Of a stretch of 64,000 nucleotides of DNA, positions 1-12,096 are shown piece after piece. The position numbers and the translations under genes were made by a program. Position 1 is the first letter of the stretch. Each line of letters opens with the position of its first letter. Origin of the DNA: Allorhodoferax sp032337135 (GTDB lineage: Bacteria > Pseudomonadota > Gammaproteobacteria > Burkholderiales > Burkholderiaceae_C); NCBI RefSeq assembly GCF_032337135.1, contig NZ_JAVXZZ010000001.1:930001-994000 (forward strand), in the 5' to 3' direction. The notes beneath the pieces were generated by a model that worked only from the letters and a program-made list of their open reading frames with translations, was not told where the DNA came from and did no database searches.

Positions 1-30
1 GGCACTGGCACGGCGCTCGGTCGGCGTCAT
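1..30 (-). CDS. possible 5' end of a divergent MFS transporter gene (partial)
   Basis: Only ten codons are visible, reading MTPTERRASA from an ATG at the window edge on the minus strand. In Comamonadaceae a major facilitator transporter is often divergent from uvrA and begins with very similar residues; that match is from memory and is an inference. The frame stays open upstream, so an earlier start such as the GTG at 82-84 is possible. The 176 bases between this ATG and uvrA would hold both promoters; I recognise no clear one. Confidence 0.35.
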   Translation of the reverse strand, partial: MTPTERRASA

Positions 31-206
31 GGATGCGGAAGCGCTCGCCTGGAAATCGTTCTGCAAGGAAGAGGTGGTGGACACGGGGGCGGAGGGTATC
101 GGCAAAGGGGCTATTGTCCCCCATCGGCACGGCGACGCTGCAGGGTCTGGCGTGCTTTGGGTGACTGTCACTATCATGGTGGGTTTTCCCAACGCCGCCA
201 CCGCCC

Positions 207-3290
<3,084 letters not shown>

Positions 3291-3315
3291 CTGCCTACGC
3301 AATATCCATGAGGGA

Positions 3316-4827
3316 TCAGGGCAGAAAACCGAGGTAACGAGGGTAGTTCAGCGTGCCTCCAGCCCAGGCCAGGTCGAAACCACCGGTGGCCGGGTAGTTC
3401 GCGATGTTGGGCACCACAGTGGCCATTTCGCTGTCGTCCACACCGAACCAGCGTGCCAGCGTGGCCGCGTACTGGTCGACCGAGGTGGTGGGCAGCAGGC
3501 GGCCCTGCCCCACGTGCCACTGGTCGGCATAGGCAGAAGTGCTGCCCACGCTCACCGGCGGTGGCGTGCCGTAGAAGCGCTGGCCGTTCACGGCACCACC
3601 CACGATGAAGTGGTGCCCACCCCAGCCGTGGTCCGAGCCGTCGCCGTTGGACGCCAGCGTGCGCCCGAAGTCGGACCCCGTGAAGGCCGTCACCTGGTTC
3701 GCCACGCCCATCTCCACGGTGGCGTTGTAGAAGGCCGTCATGGCACTACTCATCTTGTCCAGCAGGCCCGGGTGCTGGCTGATGAGGTTGTCGTGTAGGT
3801 CAAAGCCACCCAGCGACACCAGGAACACCTGCCGCTTGGCTCCCAGTTCATTGCGCCCCCGGATCAGGCGCGCCACCATCTTGAGCTGGTCGGCCAGGCT
3901 GTTGCTGGTCGGGAATACGGTGGTGAAGCCCGTCGCCGTAGGCGCATTGAGCGCTGTGCTCACCAGCGATTCGGCCGTGAGGGCGCGGTCGGTCACGATG
4001 GCATGGTCGCGCTCCAGGCGGTGGGTGCGGGTGGTGTCGCGCACCAGGGCGTTGAGGGCACTCGCCACGGCGGCCGATCCATACACGGTGGCATTGGTGG
4101 CGGGCTGGATCTTGATGGCACCGCTGGTGCTGACCTGGTACTGCAGGGCGGTATCGCCCGACAGCAGCACGGCATTGCCCGTGACCGACATGCAGGTGAA
4201 CAGCGACTGGGTATTGACGGTGCTCGAATGCCCCAGCACCCGGTCGCCGATGCGCCCACCCCAACCCACCTTGGAGCCCTCGGCGCTCGACGATTGCCAG
4301 ACCGACTGCTGGTCATTGTGGGAAAACAGCTGGGGTGGACGCGGGTACAGCGCCACATTCGAGCTTTGGTACTGCGCCTTGGTCAGCGGCTTGACCAGCG
4401 GCCCCACGTTGAGCAGCACGGCCGCCTTGCCGGTGTTGAACAGGTTGGCCACGCCCGTCATCGACGGGTGCAGCGCATATTGCCGGTTCACCCCCAGCAG
4501 GTCCTGCGGTGTGGCCAGCGGGTTCAGCGTGGTGGCCGCGAGCGCGCTCTGGGCAATGGCGATGCCGGCCGTGCCGCCGCGGATCGTGCTGTACTGGTTG
4601 TAGCTGGGCGTATCCAGGGTGATGACCGTGTTGGCGTAGTCATTGCCGCCATACAGGAACACGCAGACCAGGGCCTTGTAGTCCGACACCGCGGCACCGC
4701 CATTGAAGGCTGCAGCCTCCCCCAGGGCACCGAGTTTCATGAGCCAGGGCAGGGCGGCACCGGCGGCGCCGCGGCGCAGGAAGCTGCGGCGGTCCATCCG
4801 GTCCAGGTCGTGGGGTGGGTGTGCCAT
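3316..4827 (-). CDS. DUF1501 family protein with Tat signal
   Basis: The protein has 503 residues. The N-terminus carries a twin-arginine motif, RRSFLR at residues 13-18, followed by an Ala/Gly/Leu-rich stretch, so export in folded form by Tat is likely. The rest matches the DUF1501 family, with features such as VFLYGGNDYANTV near residue 57 and DFGRT and HGWGGHH near the C-terminal third. The family is related in fold to alkaline phosphatase/sulfatase-type enzymes, but no reaction is established. It starts 9 bases after the DUF1800 gene, so the two form an operon. This pairing recurs widely in bacteria, and the partners probably act together in the envelope. Confidence 0.88.
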   Translation of the reverse strand: MAHPPHDLDRMDRRSFLRRGAAGAALPWLMKLGALGEAAAFNGGAAVSDYKALVCVFLYGGNDYANTVITLDTPSYNQYSTIRGGTAGIAIAQSALAATTLNPLATPQDLLGVNRQYALHPSMTGVANLFNTGKAAVLLNVGPLVKPLTKAQYQSSNVALYPRPPQLFSHNDQQSVWQSSSAEGSKVGWGGRIGDRVLGHSSTVNTQSLFTCMSVTGNAVLLSGDTALQYQVSTSGAIKIQPATNATVYGSAAVASALNALVRDTTRTHRLERDHAIVTDRALTAESLVSTALNAPTATGFTTVFPTSNSLADQLKMVARLIRGRNELGAKRQVFLVSLGGFDLHDNLISQHPGLLDKMSSAMTAFYNATVEMGVANQVTAFTGSDFGRTLASNGDGSDHGWGGHHFIVGGAVNGQRFYGTPPPVSVGSTSAYADQWHVGQGRLLPTTSVDQYAATLARWFGVDDSEMATVVPNIANYPATGGFDLAWAGGTLNYPRYLGFLP

Positions 4828-4836
4828 GCCTGCGTC

Positions 4837-6663
4837 CTATTTCTGTACCAGGTATTCTGGGCAGGCCATCACCAGCAGCACGGCCGCACAGACGCGGTTG
4901 CGCAGGTTGGTGGCCGTGGTGGCACTGGAGGCCACGGTACCGGCCATGGACGCCACCGTGTTGGTGATGGTGGTGACCGTAGTGGCCGACAACTGCCCCG
5001 CGCACAGCAGCAGGTTGAGCCGGGCCACCAGGCTGGACGGGGAGGTGGCCAGTGCGATCTCCGCCGTGTACGCAGCCTTGATGTCGCCGCTGTTGAGGCC
5101 GCTGCTGATGACGTTCATCATGGTGTTGAGGTAGCCGCCGACGCTGCTCTCATTGACGATCTGGAACTCGGGTGCCACCTTGCCGGTACTCAGCGTGGTG
5201 GCAGGCGGCACATAGCCGGGCCGGAAGAAATTGAACACCGAGGGCGAGCGCAGGGGACTCTGCCCCAGCGAGCTGCCGGGGTTGCTCAGGTCGCCGATCT
5301 TCCAGGTGCCACTGGCCGAGGCGACGCCGAAGGTCCGCACCCACTGCACCAGGCGCACCATGGGCTCGCGCAGCTTGCCGTACTCGGGGTCGGTCAGCCC
5401 TGCGCTGCCACGGGCTTCGTCATCGAGCAATATGGCCGCATACACCTGTGCCAGATCGCCGCGCACGCCGCTGCCGTTGTTCGCGAACTTGGCCGCGACA
5501 CGCCCCACATAGGCGGCGCTGGGGTTGCTGGTGACCAGACGCTGGATCAGCTGCTTGCAGAGGAAAGGCGCGGTGTTGGCGTGGTTGAACAGCGTGTCCA
5601 GTGCCGTGCGCAGCGCCGTAGCGGGGTCGGTGTTGGCTGGGATGGTGGTGCCCAGGAAGTTGACCGCCAGCGTCGAGTGGTTGGCCGCGCTGCTGTTGGT
5701 GGTGTTGGTCGTGAGCTTGAGCGGCAGGCGCACATAGTCGGTGCTGGGGATGGTGCGGGTGCCACCGCCAGTCTGCGCCACCACCGTGGGTGCGTTCTTT
5801 GTCTGGTCGATGTCGTAGCCCGTGAACACGCGCGCCAGGTTGCTCACATCGTCGGCGGTGTAGGTCTCCTGCACCGTACCCCCCAGCAGGGTGCCGTCGG
5901 CATTGAGCTTCTGCAGACCCACGGTGAACAGCTGCATCACTTCCCGGGCATAGTTCTCGTCGGGCTGGCGGCCACTGGCGGCGTCTTCCTTGCGGTTGCC
6001 CTTGGTGTTGAGGTAGTAGCCCATGGCCACGTTGAGCGTGATGTCCTGCAGCAGGTCGCGGTAGTTGCCGAAGGCGTGGGTACACAGGGTGTCCCAGTAC
6101 TTGGCGATGGCATGGCTGCGCCAGGTGATGTCGATCCCCGACAGCGAGACCACCACGATTTCCGACAAGGCCAGCGCCATGCGCTTGCGCGCCGCGTCGG
6201 GCGAGGCCATGAGCTGGGCCCAGGCCATGCGGTCGCCCGGTGTGGCGCTGTCGTACCAGTTGTTGCTGTCGATCGCGCCGTAGCCCTGGGCATTGAGCCA
6301 ATCCCAGCCCATCACCCCCGAACTCGTGGCAACCTGGCGCTCGATCCAGGCCGCCGGGCCGATCTGGCGCGCCTGGGCAATCTCGCTTTCGGTGCAGGAA
6401 AACTGTGCCTGCTGCAGGAAGCGCGCCGCCTGGGCGTCGCTGCTGAAGTTCAGTTGGGTGTAGGCTGTGGTGTCGATGCTGATGCTGCGCCCCGCGATGA
6501 CGGGGGTGCTGGCATCAGCACCGCTTCCCCCGCCCCCACCGCCACAGGCACTCAGCAGGGCCGAACCGGCCACCGCCAGCAGCGCGGCGGGCGCAGCCAA
6601 GGGCGCCGCGTCGTCCCGCAGGGGTGCCTCGGGCAAGGTGTCGGGGATGGAATCGGAATGCAC
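4837..6663 (-). CDS. DUF1800 family lipoprotein
   Basis: This is a 608-residue protein and the first gene of the DUF1800-DUF1501 pair. An unusually late hydrophobic segment ends in a lipobox (ALLSAC, Cys40), followed by six glycines and a low-complexity linker, so it is probably a lipoprotein anchored in the envelope. The DUF1800 core begins near residue 75; recognisable family segments are RKRMALALSEIVV and YAREVMQLFTVGL. Function is unknown for the family. The late Cys40 suggests the true start could lie further downstream, but no in-frame ATG offers a better signal peptide. An opposite-strand reading frame of similar length covers it and is taken as a composition artefact. Confidence 0.88.
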   Translation of the reverse strand: MHSDSIPDTLPEAPLRDDAAPLAAPAALLAVAGSALLSACGGGGGGSGADASTPVIAGRSISIDTTAYTQLNFSSDAQAARFLQQAQFSCTESEIAQARQIGPAAWIERQVATSSGVMGWDWLNAQGYGAIDSNNWYDSATPGDRMAWAQLMASPDAARKRMALALSEIVVVSLSGIDITWRSHAIAKYWDTLCTHAFGNYRDLLQDITLNVAMGYYLNTKGNRKEDAASGRQPDENYAREVMQLFTVGLQKLNADGTLLGGTVQETYTADDVSNLARVFTGYDIDQTKNAPTVVAQTGGGTRTIPSTDYVRLPLKLTTNTTNSSAANHSTLAVNFLGTTIPANTDPATALRTALDTLFNHANTAPFLCKQLIQRLVTSNPSAAYVGRVAAKFANNGSGVRGDLAQVYAAILLDDEARGSAGLTDPEYGKLREPMVRLVQWVRTFGVASASGTWKIGDLSNPGSSLGQSPLRSPSVFNFFRPGYVPPATTLSTGKVAPEFQIVNESSVGGYLNTMMNVISSGLNSGDIKAAYTAEIALATSPSSLVARLNLLLCAGQLSATTVTTITNTVASMAGTVASSATTATNLRNRVCAAVLLVMACPEYLVQK

Positions 6664-6868
6664 GCAGATCAGGGATAGTGAACGGTCGGCGGCATGCTAG
6701 GCCGGATGCAAGCGGGGCTCCAGCGGTTTTGCAAACTGTTACCTCACCGGCAGCCTTCGGCGGCCTAGGAAATCATGGTCGAGCATGGCGTTTTCCGGCC
6801 CCGCGCGGTAGCATGGCACGGTGCCGATTCCGCACGGGAATTCCCTGCGCTTTTCACGAACCGCCTTC

Positions 6869-9091
6869 ATGATCCGCCCATCGCCTGCAGTCCCCATTGC
6901 CGCCCCCGATGCCTACCAGGAGCAAATGGCGCGCGAACAGCAGGTCATCCTCGACACGGCCGGGGTCGGAATCGTTTTCATCCGCCGACGCCGCCTCAAG
7001 CGCTGCAACCAACGCTTCGCGGAGATATTCGGCCACCCCACCGTGAGCGCGGCACTGCAACGCAGCAATGCATCGCTGTACCCCAATGACGAAGCGTTCC
7101 ATGCCCTGGGGCGAGCAGCCTACCCGGTCATGGCCCAGGGCCTGCCCTTCAAGACCGAAATGCAGATGCGCCACGCCGACGGGCACCTGTTCTGGGCCCA
7201 TCTCACGGGGAAACTGATCAACCCGCAGGACACCGCCGAAGGCTCGATCTGGATCGTGGACGACATCAGCGAGCAGAAAGAGGCTGCAACCCGCATGCAG
7301 TCCTTGCTGCAGCAGCAGAAACTGATCTTCGACAATGCACTGGTCTCGATCCTGTTCATGCAGAACCGGCGTGTGGTCCGCTGCAACCGCGCCTTCGAAG
7401 CCATGTTGGGCTATGGTCCCGGAGAGCTCGACGGGGCGCCTTCGCGCACCTGGTACCTGAGCGACCAGGACTGGGAGGAAGCTACCGTGCGTTGCTATGC
7501 CCCGCTGCAGCGGGGCGAGGTCTTCCACGAAGAGATGCGCCTGCGCCGCAAGGACGGCTCAGCCATGTACTGCGATGTGCAGGCCCAGGCGCTCGATCCG
7601 ACCGACCTCTCCAAGGGGACCATCTGGAACGGCATCGACGTGACCGAACGACGCCTTGCCCAAGAGCAGTTGGCTGAGGCGCGGGCCAACCTGGAGCAGC
7701 TGGTGCAGCGGCGTACGGACGAGCTTCGTCGCACAGTACAGGAGCTGGAACACACCATAGCCCAACGGCGCGAGGCAGAGGCCCACATCCAGCATCTTGC
7801 CCACTTCGATGCCCTCACCGGACTGCCCAACCGCTTGTTGCTCGACGACCGCTGCCGCACCGCCATCGCCGCAGCCCACCGTGCAGGATCCAGTGTGGCC
7901 CTGATGTTTCTGGACCTGGACCACTTCAAGACCATCAATGACTCACTGGGCCACCGCGTGGGCGATGCCGTGCTGGTGGAGCTGGCGCACCGACTGCGCC
8001 AGGCGGTGCGCGAACAGGACACGGTGTCACGGCTCGGGGGCGACGAATTCGTGCTGCTGCTGCCGGACACCGAGGCCGAAGGCGCCGCCAATGTCGCCGC
8101 CAAGATATTGCAGACCGCTCTGGAACCCTTTCTGCTCGACGGGCATGAGCTCACGGTCACGCCATCCATAGGCATTGCGCTCTACCCCCAGGACGGCGGC
8201 AACCTCGAAGACCTGTCGCGCTGCGCGGATGCAGCGATGTACCTGGCCAAGGAGGAAGGCCGCAACAGCTTCCGCTTCTTCACTGCCAGCGTGCAGGCCC
8301 GCTCCGAGCGCAACCTGCTGCTGGGCAACGCACTGCGCCGCGCACTGGAGCGCGAACAGCTTTCGCTGGTCTACCAGCCGCAATTGAACCTGGCGACGGG
8401 GCGACTCATTGGCGTGGAAGCGCTGGTGCGTTGGAACCATCCCGAACTGGGTCCGATCTCCCCGGCCGAGTTCATACCCGTGGCCGAGAGCAACGGCCTG
8501 ATCCTGCCCATCGGCGAATGGGTATTGCGGGCGGCTGCGCGCCAGGCCGCCGAGTGGCTGCAGCAGGGCTGGTCACCCTGGCGCGTCAGCATCAACGTGT
8601 CCGCGGTTCAGTTCCGCCACGGCAACCTGCCGACATTGGTGCGGGAAGTGCTGGCAACGGAAAACATCCCCCCCCACGTGCTGGAGCTGGAGCTGACCGA
8701 GGGGGTGGCCCTGTACAACTCCCAACAGGTCAGCGCCACCATGGAACAACTGGCCGATTTGGGCATTCCCATGGCCATGGATGATTTCGGCACCGGTTAC
8801 TCGTCACTGAGCTACCTCAAGCGCTACAAGGTCTCCAAGCTCAAGATCGACCAGTCCTTCGTGCGGGACATCGTCCACGACCCGGACGACCGCGCCATCG
8901 TCCAGGCCATCATCCGCATGGCCCACAGCCTGGGCTTGAGCACCATTGCCGAAGGGGTGGAAACGCAGGAGCAGATCGACTTCCTGCACTCGCAAGGGTG
9001 CAACCAGATTCAGGGATACTGGCTGAGCAAACCGCTGGACGCCCGCGCACTCGGTGCCTGGATGCGGCAGCGCGGCCAGTTCTTGCGCTAG
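6869..9091 (+). CDS. PAS-PAS-GGDEF-EAL c-di-GMP protein
   Basis: A cytoplasmic two-way c-di-GMP enzyme of 740 residues. Two PAS domains (about 25-160 and 165-285) are followed by a short coiled coil, a GGDEF domain and an EAL domain. The cyclase motif GGDEF is intact at 390-394, with an inhibitory-site RxxD (REQD) five residues before it. The phosphodiesterase part keeps EALVRW (from 517), the DDFGTG loop and AEGVET, so both activities look possible. I see no membrane segment. The start chosen is the ATG at 6869; a GTG at 6821 in the same frame would add 16 residues. A run of eight C at 8668-8675 lies in frame. The gene ends one base before the convergent GST stop. Confidence 0.93.
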   Translation: MIRPSPAVPIAAPDAYQEQMAREQQVILDTAGVGIVFIRRRRLKRCNQRFAEIFGHPTVSAALQRSNASLYPNDEAFHALGRAAYPVMAQGLPFKTEMQMRHADGHLFWAHLTGKLINPQDTAEGSIWIVDDISEQKEAATRMQSLLQQQKLIFDNALVSILFMQNRRVVRCNRAFEAMLGYGPGELDGAPSRTWYLSDQDWEEATVRCYAPLQRGEVFHEEMRLRRKDGSAMYCDVQAQALDPTDLSKGTIWNGIDVTERRLAQEQLAEARANLEQLVQRRTDELRRTVQELEHTIAQRREAEAHIQHLAHFDALTGLPNRLLLDDRCRTAIAAAHRAGSSVALMFLDLDHFKTINDSLGHRVGDAVLVELAHRLRQAVREQDTVSRLGGDEFVLLLPDTEAEGAANVAAKILQTALEPFLLDGHELTVTPSIGIALYPQDGGNLEDLSRCADAAMYLAKEEGRNSFRFFTASVQARSERNLLLGNALRRALEREQLSLVYQPQLNLATGRLIGVEALVRWNHPELGPISPAEFIPVAESNGLILPIGEWVLRAAARQAAEWLQQGWSPWRVSINVSAVQFRHGNLPTLVREVLATENIPPHVLELELTEGVALYNSQQVSATMEQLADLGIPMAMDDFGTGYSSLSYLKRYKVSKLKIDQSFVRDIVHDPDDRAIVQAIIRMAHSLGLSTIAEGVETQEQIDFLHSQGCNQIQGYWLSKPLDARALGAWMRQRGQFLR

Positions 9092-9715
9092 CTAAACGGC
9101 CTGGGCGCTGGGCCGTTCGGCCACCCTGTCACGCCACCCCTGCAGGGCCAGCAGGCCATGATCGCGCGGCACCAGCTTGAGCAGACCGCGCGCGAATTCC
9201 AGCGCACAGAACGCGGTGATGTCGGCGATGGTGAAGCGATCCCCTGCAATCCAGGGCTGCCGCTGCAACTGCTGGTCGAACCAGCGCGCAACCTCCACCC
9301 CCTTCTCGCCCTGCGAGCGGCCGAAATCGGGGAACTGGGGCTGCTCCAGCACCGCCAAGCCCGGATGGGTATGGCGTATCGCCATGGCCAGCGGCACCAT
9401 CAGGTACCACTCGACGCGGCGGTCAGCCATTTCGATGAAGGCCCGCTCGGTGGCATCCACCCCCATCAGATTCGGTTCGGGGTACAGGCCTTCGAGGTAG
9501 GTACAGATGGCCCGGGTTTCGGTCAGCACGCGGCCGTCATCAAGTTCGAGGGCCGGCACCTTGGCCATCGGGCTCTTGTCGCGGAAGTCGGCCGATCGGT
9601 GCTGCCCCTGGTTCAGGTCCACGTTCTCCACCGCGATGCCGTTGATCCCCTTTTCCGCCAGGAACATCAGCACGCGGCGCGGGTTCGGCGCGCGGTAGGC
9701 GCTGTAGAGCTTCAC
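9092..9715 (-). CDS. glutathione S-transferase family protein
   Basis: A 207-residue protein with the two-domain GST layout: a thioredoxin-like N-terminal domain (1-80) containing the cis-proline segment KVPALEL and the glutathione-contacting LTETRAI, then an all-helical C-terminal domain with FTIADITAF. It probably conjugates or reduces small electrophiles with glutathione in the cytosol; the substrate cannot be told from sequence. Its first codons overlap the stop of the upstream GST gene by 4 bases, so the two are translationally coupled. The pair may reflect a duplication, but the two proteins belong to different GST subgroups. Confidence 0.9.
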   Translation of the reverse strand: MKLYSAYRAPNPRRVLMFLAEKGINGIAVENVDLNQGQHRSADFRDKSPMAKVPALELDDGRVLTETRAICTYLEGLYPEPNLMGVDATERAFIEMADRRVEWYLMVPLAMAIRHTHPGLAVLEQPQFPDFGRSQGEKGVEVARWFDQQLQRQPWIAGDRFTIADITAFCALEFARGLLKLVPRDHGLLALQGWRDRVAERPSAQAV

Positions 9716-10425
9716 GCCTTGCCCCCCTGGTTGGACTGACCCATCTCGACCATCTTGCGTGCCTCCTGGGCAAACTTTTCCGCGGCTTCCGATCCATCGC
9801 GGCGCAGTTCCAGGTTGGAGGGCGGTGCCTGTAGGCCACGCTCAACCGCCGGGCGCTGCCGAATCTGGTCCAGCCAGCGCTGCAGATGCGGCAGGTCGTC
9901 CACAGGCACACCCGACCATCGGTGCGTGCGTACCCAGGCAAAGTTGGCAATGTCGGCAATCGAGTAGTCACCCGCCAGGTATTCGTGGTTCGCCAGATGG
10001 GTGTCCAGCACCCGGAAGAGGCGCTTGCTCTCCCCCTGGTAGCGGTCGATGGCGGGCTGGATCTTTTCCGGAAAGTAGCGGTAGAACACATTGGCCTGCC
10101 CCATCATGGGCCCGATGCCGCCCATCTGGAACATCAGCCACTGGATGACGCGGGTACGGCCCACCACATCGGTCGGCATCAGTCGCCCGGTCTTCTCGGC
10201 CAGATAGATCAGGATGGCTCCGGACTCGAAGACCGCAAGGTCTCCCGCGTCACGGTCCACGATGGCCGGAATGCGGCCATTGGGGTTGATGGCCAGGAAC
10301 CAGGGCTCCTTCTGCTCCTGGGCGGACAGGTTCAGCACGCGCAGGGTGTAAGGCAAGGCCAGTTCTTCCAGGGCAATGGAAATCTTGTGGCCGTTGGGTG
10401 TGGCGGCGGTGTAGAGGTCGATCAT
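9712..10425 (-). CDS. YfcG/YghU-type glutathione S-transferase (Nu class-like)
   Basis: A 237-residue GST of the Ure2p/YfcG/YghU type, recognised by TPNGHKISIALEE at the N-terminus, the glutathione-contact segment FESGAILIYLAEK and the helical-domain signature YSIADIANFAWV. Members of this class reduce disulfides using glutathione rather than conjugating xenobiotics, so a thiol-disulfide role in the cytosol is likely. It is the upstream gene of a 4-base-overlapping GST pair. It begins 6 bases after the end of the CHASE4-GGDEF gene, so all three may be one transcript. Confidence 0.9.
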   Translation of the reverse strand: MIDLYTAATPNGHKISIALEELALPYTLRVLNLSAQEQKEPWFLAINPNGRIPAIVDRDAGDLAVFESGAILIYLAEKTGRLMPTDVVGRTRVIQWLMFQMGGIGPMMGQANVFYRYFPEKIQPAIDRYQGESKRLFRVLDTHLANHEYLAGDYSIADIANFAWVRTHRWSGVPVDDLPHLQRWLDQIRQRPAVERGLQAPPSNLELRRDGSEAAEKFAQEARKMVEMGQSNQGGKA

Positions 10426-10431
10426 GGTGGT

Positions 10432-12003
10432 TCAGCTTTCTGCAGGCACATCACAATGATGGCGATTGCGGCCCTGGGACTTTGCCACATACAAGGCGCG
10501 GTCCGCGCGTGCGACCAAGGCATGGGCGGAGTCGTCCAGCATACCGATCGCTGCGACGCCGATGCTCACGGTCAGGTGCGGTGCGACCTCCGACGCCTCG
10601 TGCTCGATGGCACGTTGTGCCAGCAAGCGCTGCAGGCGGTGGGCAATGTCGACCGCCCCCTCCAGCGGGGTGTTCGGCAGCAGCAACGCAAACTCCTCGC
10701 CACCAATGCGTGCCGCCAGGTCGATCGTGCGCCCACATGCGGTGGCCAGCACTTCGGCCACCGTGCGCAAGGCAGCGTCCCCAGCCGGATGTCCGTAGTG
10801 GTCGTTGTAGCACTTGAAATAGTCGACATCGACCACCAGCAGCGACAGGGGCTGGGTGTGCCGGCGTGCCCGCCCGAATTCCAGGGCCAGCCGCATGTCG
10901 AAAGCCCGCCGGTTCGCCAATCCCGTGAGGGTGTCGGTCATGGACTGTGCCGTCAGGTCGCGCACCTGGTCGTCGATCATCTCCAGCATGAAATTGACTT
11001 CGGTCGCCAGCACCCGCAGTTCATCGCGGCCGGGCACCACCACCTTGCGGCTCCAGGCGCCGGCTTCTGCCAATTCCTGCAACTGGCGCGTGAGGTCACG
11101 CAGGCGACGCACCAGCAGCCAGTGCACTGCGGTGGCGAGCAGCACCGCAATCACCAGGGCAGAAACCCCAAACTGCCATGCCAGGCGCGTCTGCAATGCC
11201 TGCGTACGGGCGAACAACTCACGGGGGATGCGCACTTCGAGCGTGGCCAGGGGCTGTCCGTCCAGGGACTGGAGCGGCAAATACATCGTGTTGAGTTCCG
11301 AAAATACGTGCAAGGCATAGTCCTGCCCGGAAATACCATTGGCGGGTAGTGCACCACGCAACCACTGAACCGCCGGCGGTATGTCACCCGCCGCGTTGAG
11401 CCAGAGCCCGAAACCCGACTGCTCCTGCCACTGGGCCACCCGGCGGCCATCGAGGAACCGCCCCATCACGACCAAACCCACGTAGCCACCGCTGCGGTCA
11501 CTGCGGGAGACGCGCGCGGCACAAACCAGGGCAAAACGGGCACTGAAGGACTGCAGTCCGCACAAGGGCGCATCACCCAGCGCCAGCCGGGCCGCCAGCG
11601 CCTGGCGCTGGTCCAGTGGCAATTGTTCTGCGCTACCTACCCCAGCCGAACGAACCGCCCGCACGTAGCCAGCGCGGGCATCCAGGATGTCCACGAAGGA
11701 CAGGTCGGCGGTATCGAGCGCCTGCGCATCGAGGTTACTGCTGGCCCAGGCCTGACGGGCGTGCGGGGCACGCACATAGTCGTACATGTCCGTCCATTCG
11801 GCCCAGTCCCGGGTCTGGCTGCGCAACGAACTGACACTGGCATCCATGATCTTGAGCACCCGCCCCATGCTGTCGTGCAGGTCCGCCCGTTCCAGATCGG
11901 AAAATTCGGCGTTCATGCGCTGCTTGAGCAGCACCAGACTGGCCCAACCCACCAGGCCAAAACAGAGAAGGAAGGCGAGCAGGATCTTGGAGCGAATTCC
12001 CAT
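10432..12003 (-). CDS. CHASE4-HAMP-GGDEF diguanylate cyclase
   Basis: A 523-residue membrane-bound cyclase. The order is: transmembrane segment near residues 5-25; periplasmic CHASE4 sensor (about 50-200) with the typical WAEWTDMYDY; second transmembrane segment (about 272-298); HAMP; GGDEF domain. The active-site motif is GGEEF at 434-438, and an inhibitory-site RTID lies five residues upstream, so it should make c-di-GMP with product feedback. The CHASE4 ligand is unknown. It is the first gene of a likely three-gene unit with the two GSTs. No promoter was identified in the 92 bases between it and pyrF. Confidence 0.93.
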   Translation of the reverse strand: MGIRSKILLAFLLCFGLVGWASLVLLKQRMNAEFSDLERADLHDSMGRVLKIMDASVSSLRSQTRDWAEWTDMYDYVRAPHARQAWASSNLDAQALDTADLSFVDILDARAGYVRAVRSAGVGSAEQLPLDQRQALAARLALGDAPLCGLQSFSARFALVCAARVSRSDRSGGYVGLVVMGRFLDGRRVAQWQEQSGFGLWLNAAGDIPPAVQWLRGALPANGISGQDYALHVFSELNTMYLPLQSLDGQPLATLEVRIPRELFARTQALQTRLAWQFGVSALVIAVLLATAVHWLLVRRLRDLTRQLQELAEAGAWSRKVVVPGRDELRVLATEVNFMLEMIDDQVRDLTAQSMTDTLTGLANRRAFDMRLALEFGRARRHTQPLSLLVVDVDYFKCYNDHYGHPAGDAALRTVAEVLATACGRTIDLAARIGGEEFALLLPNTPLEGAVDIAHRLQRLLAQRAIEHEASEVAPHLTVSIGVAAIGMLDDSAHALVARADRALYVAKSQGRNRHHCDVPAES

Positions 12004-12096
12004 GGTCGGTGGTGGCGTCGGCGCTGGCAGACCTTACCACACCGGGTATGTGCCGACCAGTGGCGACAAACCCTGACTGGGCGGCTCCTGTCGCCC

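Noticed and set aside
4003..6678. An 891-codon open frame on the plus strand opposite the DUF1501 and DUF1800 genes.
   Set aside because: It mirrors the codon structure of the real genes in a high-GC genome, spans both genes and shows no domain; the minus-strand products are recognisable.
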